This document shows positions 15,496 through 18,470 of a stretch of DNA of 18,470 nucleotides, one piece after another. The notes under the pieces were generated by a model. It did not search any database. It was not told the origin of the DNA and was given only the letters and a program-made list of their open reading frames with translations. The DNA is from Candidatus Brocadia sp. Lineage in GTDB: Bacteria; Planctomycetota; Brocadiia; Brocadiales; Brocadiaceae. The DNA lies in contig JAUQXU010000105.1 in assembly GCA_030837935.1 (NCBI GenBank), positions 1-18,470 on the forward strand, given 5' to 3'. Both the position numbers and the translations under genes were made by a program. How positions within the stretch are numbered: the stretch's first letter is position 1; the number at the start of each line of letters is the position of its first letter.

Positions 15496-15575
15496 GTGAT
15501 CGGCTATCAGCTATCAGTTGTCTGTTTTCCATACTCCGTCTTCTGACTGCTGACTGCTGATTTCTGTATTCTGTA
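15496..15575. repeat. Degenerate short-word repeat in the mdh-pyrE spacer
   Basis: The plus strand reads GGCTATCAGCTATCAG, then TGACTGCTGACTGCTGA and TTCTGTATTCTGTA, a patchwork of 6-8-base direct repeats. On the minus strand it reads as CAGAATACAG and GTCAGCAGTCAG words, related in composition to the run at 14352-14390 in the sdh spacer. It is non-coding. Confidence 0.6.
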
Positions 15576-15576
15576 T

Positions 15577-16512
15577 TTATAATAATTTATCCACGTATTC
15601 ACACAGGATTTTTACGGCCTCTGCAGATCGCTTTAAGGCGGCCGATTCTTCGTTATTGAGCCTGATCTCAAAGACCTGTTCAATTCCCTTTTCACCAAGT
15701 TTCACCGGCACGCCTACAAAGAGCCCATTAATACCATATTCCCCATCGCACAGGGCGGCGCACGGCACTATCTTTTTTTTATCCTTCACTATGGACTCGA
15801 CCATTTCAACGACGGCCGCCGATGGTGCATAGAAAGCGCTGCCAGTCTTGAGCAGATTGACAATCTCTGCACCGCCATCCCGGGTGCGTTTTACAATCGC
15901 TTCCAATCTTGCTCTGGGAATTAATTCTTCCACAGAAACCCCTGCAACGGTCGTATATCGTGTTGAAGGGACCATCGTATCTCCGTGTCCTCCAAGCACA
16001 AAGGCATGGATATTTTCAACGGAAACGTTAAGTTCCATCGCAATGAATGTACTGAAACGTGCTGCATCCAATACGCCTGCCATACCTATCACACGATGTT
16101 TGGGAAAACGGCTAATCTTATGTGCAATATAGGTCATGGCATCCAGTGGATTGGATACGATAATCAGGATAGCATTCGGTGAAGTCCTTACAATGTTTTC
16201 CACAACACCCTTTACAATGCCTGCATTTATCTTGAGCAGGTCATCCCGGCTCATCCCGGGTTTTCTTGCCACACCGGATGTAACGATTACAATATCAGAG
16301 TTCCGTGTTTCTTCATATCCGTTAGCGCCGGTAATTTTTGAATCATAACCATAGACAGGTGCAGACTCCAGGATGTCTAATGCCTTCCCCTGAGGCATGT
16401 CCTGAATTATATCCACAAGCGTCACATCGCCAATTTCTTTTTCAGCCAGGCGCTGCGCCGTTGTAGCACCCACGTTTCCAGCTCCGATAACGGTTATCTT
16501 TCTTCTAGCCAT
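15577..16512 (-). CDS. mdh: Malate dehydrogenase, NAD-dependent, LDH-like type
   Basis: 311 residues. The NAD fold is ITVIGAGNVGATTAQ (6-20) with Asp34 (TLVDI), which favours NAD over NADP. Arg83 and Arg89 in GVARKPGMSRDD mark malate/oxaloacetate rather than lactate specificity. Asp149 and Arg152 (VLDAARF) and His176 (GGHGDTMVP) are the catalytic proton-relay and substrate-binding residues. It interconverts malate and oxaloacetate in the cytoplasm. AAAGGA lies about ten bases before the ATG. It is the first gene of the mdh-pyrE-sdh run; no strong promoter was found in the 108 bases upstream, where a short AGGCCTTCGG palindrome lies. Confidence 0.95.
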   Translation of the reverse strand: MARRKITVIGAGNVGATTAQRLAEKEIGDVTLVDIIQDMPQGKALDILESAPVYGYDSKITGANGYEETRNSDIVIVTSGVARKPGMSRDDLLKINAGIVKGVVENIVRTSPNAILIIVSNPLDAMTYIAHKISRFPKHRVIGMAGVLDAARFSTFIAMELNVSVENIHAFVLGGHGDTMVPSTRYTTVAGVSVEELIPRARLEAIVKRTRDGGAEIVNLLKTGSAFYAPSAAVVEMVESIVKDKKKIVPCAALCDGEYGINGLFVGVPVKLGEKGIEQVFEIRLNNEESAALKRSAEAVKILCEYVDKLL

Positions 16513-16620
16513 AGTGAATTCATCCTTTAATTTAAATAGAGGCCTTCGGACTTATTAATCTGAAACTGAAAATCGAAAATATTTTTTGCCTTCAATTGTT
16601 ATTTTTAATTTGTATAGCAG

Positions 16621-16989
16621 TTAAAATTTTATCAACCACTTCCGGATATTTAGCAAAAATTTGAACAGACACAATGATAAGTAAAGTATCGCTATCAAAT
16701 GGTTGAATGCCATTGATAAACCTTCTTCATCGTAGCTAAATCCCAAGCTAAACCCAAATCCACATCTTTTTTGTGAATTCATAATATCCTTACATACAGC
16801 ATATTTATTACCCTGTATAGGCATGCTCAAAAAACGGTACATTTCATCTTCATCAACAATTTTAAGTTCCTGGGTTAAAACATTAGATGGTTTAAATTCC
16901 TTTTTTGAAGGTAATTCCAATTGTTTTTTAACCTGTTTTTTAAACCCGTAACCTAATGCAGATTCTGTGGATTTTTCTGTAAAAAACAT
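16621..16989 (-). CDS. Hypothetical protein; probable downstream part of a frameshifted gene
   Basis: 122 residues with no family I recognise. The first 75 residues are charged, and a hydrophobic stretch follows (about 92-113, HLIAILYLSLCLFKFLL) that could be one membrane segment. Its ATG falls inside another short reading frame (16953-17102) and directly at a T6 run. One added T there would fuse the two into a single protein of about 162 residues. I therefore suspect this is the C-terminal part rather than a gene with its own start. It ends about 108 bases before mdh on the same strand. Confidence 0.4.
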   Translation of the reverse strand: MFFTEKSTESALGYGFKKQVKKQLELPSKKEFKPSNVLTQELKIVDEDEMYRFLSMPIQGNKYAVCKDIMNSQKRCGFGFSLGFSYDEEGLSMAFNHLIAILYLSLCLFKFLLNIRKWLIKF

Positions 16990-17102
16990 ATTGCCAATAA
17001 ATTTTCGTAAGCCCTTCTACAAACAGCAAGCCCTTCATCGTAATAGCCAGTAATAATCAGGTTATGCGCTGAAGTTAATTTTGCCTTTTCTTCATCTTCC
17101 AT
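16953..17102 (-). CDS. Short ORF, probable upstream part of a frameshifted, possibly HEPN-like gene
   Basis: 49 residues, too short to stand out alone, starting MEDEEKAKLTSAHNLIITGY and continuing YDEGLAVCRRAYENLLAICF. The pattern of a helix with GYYDEGLAVCRRAYENLL recalls HEPN-type four-helix proteins (helix, Gly-Tyr turn, Arg-Arg-Ala-x-Glu), but the similarity is weak. It lies 23 bases behind the DUF433 gene on the same strand. After the T6 run at about 16984-16989 the frame soon stops, while the overlapping frame stays open for 122 residues. Confidence 0.4.
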   Translation of the reverse strand: MEDEEKAKLTSAHNLIITGYYDEGLAVCRRAYENLLAICFLQKNPQNLH

Positions 17103-17125
17103 TTATTTTTTGTTTGAGGTTATAT

Positions 17126-17305
17126 TTAAACGGTCTCTTCAAGCGATACCGTCTTTGCAGCATAGAGAAGCGCCGCTTTAATATCTTCTTTCTTTAGAAA
17201 TGGATATTCTTTGAGAATTTCATCTTCCGTTTCACCATAGGCAAGTTTTTCTAAGATTATTTCTACAGTTAATCGTGTTCCTTTGATTACTGGTTTACCA
17301 AACAT
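17126..17305 (-). CDS. DUF433 family antitoxin-like protein, start region apparently frameshifted
   Basis: From the ATG at 17305 this gives 59 residues: MFGKPVIKGTRLTVEIILEK, then an acidic helical part with EEDILKEYPF-like spacing (DEILKEYPFLKKEDIKAAL). This is the DUF433 winged-helix core, often an antitoxin to DUF5615 PIN-like toxins. The codons before the ATG read LNRIETNPQI, which is normal DUF433 sequence, so the natural start should lie further up. The in-frame upstream codon is a TGA. With six instead of seven A at 17339-17345, a GTG at 17348 would give MKKLLNRIETNPQ. The expected DUF5615 partner is absent; the unrecognised short ORF follows after 23 bases. Confidence 0.7.
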   Translation of the reverse strand: MFGKPVIKGTRLTVEIILEKLAYGETEDEILKEYPFLKKEDIKAALLYAAKTVSLEETV

Positions 17306-17388
17306 TATCTGAGGGTTTGTTTCTATCCTGTTCAGTAATTTTTTTCACTTTGATAAAATCCCCTCTTTCTCCTACCCGTATTGAACAT

Positions 17389-17805
17389 TTAACCAAGAAT
17401 TCTTATAATTGCATCTCTATAAGCCTCAAAATCATTGAGATAGTTTCTTAATATCCCAATAACAATCGATTCGTCAACCTTATCGTATTGATGTACCACT
17501 ATATTTCTAAATCTGGCCATTTTTACCATAATTTCAAAAAGGTCTTTCTTAAGCACGCCATTTTCGTGAAGAACCCGAAATGTATCTCCGTAATTATTGG
17601 GAATACGATACCCTCTATCTGAGATAATATGACTGGCTATATCAGCGCACGTCTCAATCATCATTTGCAAAGTTCTTTCCACAATACGCTGCACCTTCCA
17701 ATCACGCGAATACTCTTCAAGCGTAACGGATGAAAACTCCCGCGTCTGTTTCAAGTATTCATCTAGCGCGCTGAGTTTTCTGAGGATGAGAGGCTTATCA
17801 ACCAA
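17389..17805 (-). CDS. hepT: HepT-like HEPN ribonuclease toxin
   Basis: 138 residues from TTG at 17805, which overlaps the stop of the upstream nucleotidyltransferase gene (TTGGTTGA) and has GAAAGG about ten bases upstream. An ATG at 17853 would add 16 residues. The HEPN/DUF86 catalytic motif Rx4HxY is intact as RFRNIVVHQY (Arg100, His105, Tyr107 from the TTG), near the C-terminus as expected. Known HepT proteins are RNases. They are silenced by the MntA partner, which adds AMP to the tyrosine of this motif. The 8-base overlap with the partner is typical of the pair and indicates one transcript. It is small, AT-rich and probably mobile among genomes. Confidence 0.88.
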   Translation of the reverse strand: MVDKPLILRKLSALDEYLKQTREFSSVTLEEYSRDWKVQRIVERTLQMMIETCADIASHIISDRGYRIPNNYGDTFRVLHENGVLKKDLFEIMVKMARFRNIVVHQYDKVDESIVIGILRNYLNDFEAYRDAIIRILG

Positions 17806-18238
17806 GCTTATATCGCCTTTCGAAGATATCCATCTCTTTTCTTGAGAAATCAAAATATTCCCGCATGATTAAAGATTCGAATGCGTGCCTCGTAAAGGGC
17901 CTTTTATCCACCAGGATTATTTTATTCTTAATTACTCTCGCTGCAAGGGGAAGTGGCGCTGTATTTAAAACTACCAGGTCCACTTCGTCGGTCTTCAAAA
18001 GTTCGTTCAATTTCCCCAGCATTTCAAGTTTTTCCTGCACTATATCCGCTCCGTCTACCGTATATATGGCAATATCCACGTCACTGAGAGGCGAAACCCT
18101 GCCCCGTGCAAGGCTTCCAAAGAGGTATGCAAAAACCACCTTCGGATGTTTGTTCAGGTATTCCCGGACATCGGGCAGTAAATGGCTAATATTTTCAGGC
18201 AATCTACGGTATTTCATCATTATTTTATCACCAAACAC
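17798..18238 (-). CDS. mntA: MntA-like nucleotidyltransferase antitoxin
   Basis: 146 residues from GTG at 18238 (AAGG six bases upstream). An ATG at 18220 with GGTGA seven bases upstream would give 140 and is equally plausible. The minimal nucleotidyltransferase motif is intact: GSLARGRVSPLSDVDIAIY, that is Gly41-Ser42, ten residues, Asp53-x-Asp55, with a third acidic residue Asp87 in DEVDLVVLN. Known MntA proteins add AMP groups to the HEPN partner and so block its RNase activity. The C-terminal helix REYFDFSRKEMDIFERRY is typical of members encoded next to HepT. It overlaps hepT by eight bases. Confidence 0.88.
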   Translation of the reverse strand: MFGDKIMMKYRRLPENISHLLPDVREYLNKHPKVVFAYLFGSLARGRVSPLSDVDIAIYTVDGADIVQEKLEMLGKLNELLKTDEVDLVVLNTAPLPLAARVIKNKIILVDKRPFTRHAFESLIMREYFDFSRKEMDIFERRYKLG

Positions 18239-18270
18239 TACGTACCTTGCACAGACGTAAAAGACGCTAA

Positions 18271-18399
18271 CTATAGCTCAAAGAATAATTCTTTTCTTCT
18301 GATAGTTCCAGTTGACTCAAAATACTTATATTCATCAATTAAATCCTTCAACAATTTGTTGAGAATTGAAATAACTTCTTCTCCAGAAAGCCTTTTAAT
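18271..18399 (-). pseudogene. 42-residue C-terminal remnant of an unknown small protein
   Basis: The minus strand reads IKRLSGEEVISILNKLLKDL, then a further 22 residues with DEYKYFES and RRKELFFEL before TAG. The amphipathic helical pattern looks coding, but the frame has TAA at 18400-18402 and no usual start codon. The upstream DNA leads straight into a GC palindrome, so the 5' part seems lost. It could be the tail of a small antitoxin-like protein; I cannot name a family. Confidence 0.4.
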
Positions 18400-18430
18400 T
18401 TAGGCCTTCGGCGACTTGTATTTGGTTACC

Positions 18431-18470
18431 CCCCCCTGCGTCCCCCCGTTTACGGGGGGACACAGGGGGG
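18431..18470. repeat. Near-perfect 19-bp GC palindrome at the window edge
   Basis: CCCCCCTGCGTCCCCCCGT (18431-18449) and ACGGGGGGACACAGGGGGG (18452-18470) are reverse complements at 18 of 19 positions around a TT loop. It is very GC-rich against an AT-rich neighbourhood and lies just upstream of a gene remnant. It may extend past the window. It looks like a dispersed palindromic repeat. Confidence 0.75.

Noticed and set aside
17126..17335. CTG start for the DUF433 gene at 17335
   Set aside because: CTG starts are very rare and no well-placed ribosome binding site was seen. A one-base loss in the A7 run explains the missing N-terminus more simply.
18182..18403. 73-residue plus-strand ORF upstream of mntA
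   Set aside because: It is antisense to the mntA start and to the better-looking minus-strand remnant, with no start signal.

Overview
The window is a stretch of bacterial chromosome with moderate to low GC and AT-rich spacers. I suspect a planctomycete, possibly an anammox-type Brocadiales genome. The reasons are the alternative GlmU-like sugar-nucleotide enzyme, the archaeal-type RNA ligase with its PIN-domain partner, and the divergent radical SAM/DUF2344 protein. This is inference from gene content; there is no rRNA or other marker gene here to settle it.

Layout. 1-1157 (+): the C-terminal part of a radical SAM/DUF2344 protein that starts outside the window. 1325-3196 (-): an RNase HI-like protein and a hotdog-fold MaoC-like protein. 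About 680 non-coding bases follow, holding a promoter and a perfect inverted repeat. 3878-5840 (+): an alternative bacterial GlmU-type enzyme, directly followed by the PIN-domain 'RNA ligase partner'. 5985-7109 (-): the matching ATP-dependent RNA ligase (Rnl3/Pab1020 type), convergent with its partner. 7379-10037 (+): a TrkA-N/DHH phosphoesterase behind a near-consensus promoter, then a lipoprotein with a Pro/Glu-rich repeat stalk and seven tandem Cys2-His-Cys units. A bidirectional terminator follows.

10213-16512 (-): a central-metabolism run transcribed in the order mdh, pyrE, sdhD, sdhC, sdhA, then a hybrid sensor kinase. It joins malate dehydrogenase and succinate dehydrogenase/fumarate reductase with pyrimidine synthesis. 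The iron-sulfur subunit gene (sdhB) is not in the run. Two spacers in it contain degenerate CAGAA/GTCAG-type word repeats.

16600-18470 (-): an AT-rich accessory stretch with a MntA/HepT nucleotidyltransferase-HEPN toxin-antitoxin pair, a DUF433 antitoxin-like gene, an unrecognised possibly HEPN-like small gene, a gene remnant, and a strong GC palindrome at the window edge. The DUF433 gene and the unrecognised gene each appear interrupted by one base at a homopolymer run (A7 and T6). Those runs could be sequencing errors, decay or slippage sites.

The most interesting items are the RNA ligase/PIN pair, the lipoprotein with tandem CCHC units, the inverted repeat overlapping a promoter, and the substituted active-site residues in the DHH protein and in both receiver domains of the kinase. 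No rRNA, tRNA, CRISPR array or complete insertion sequence was seen.
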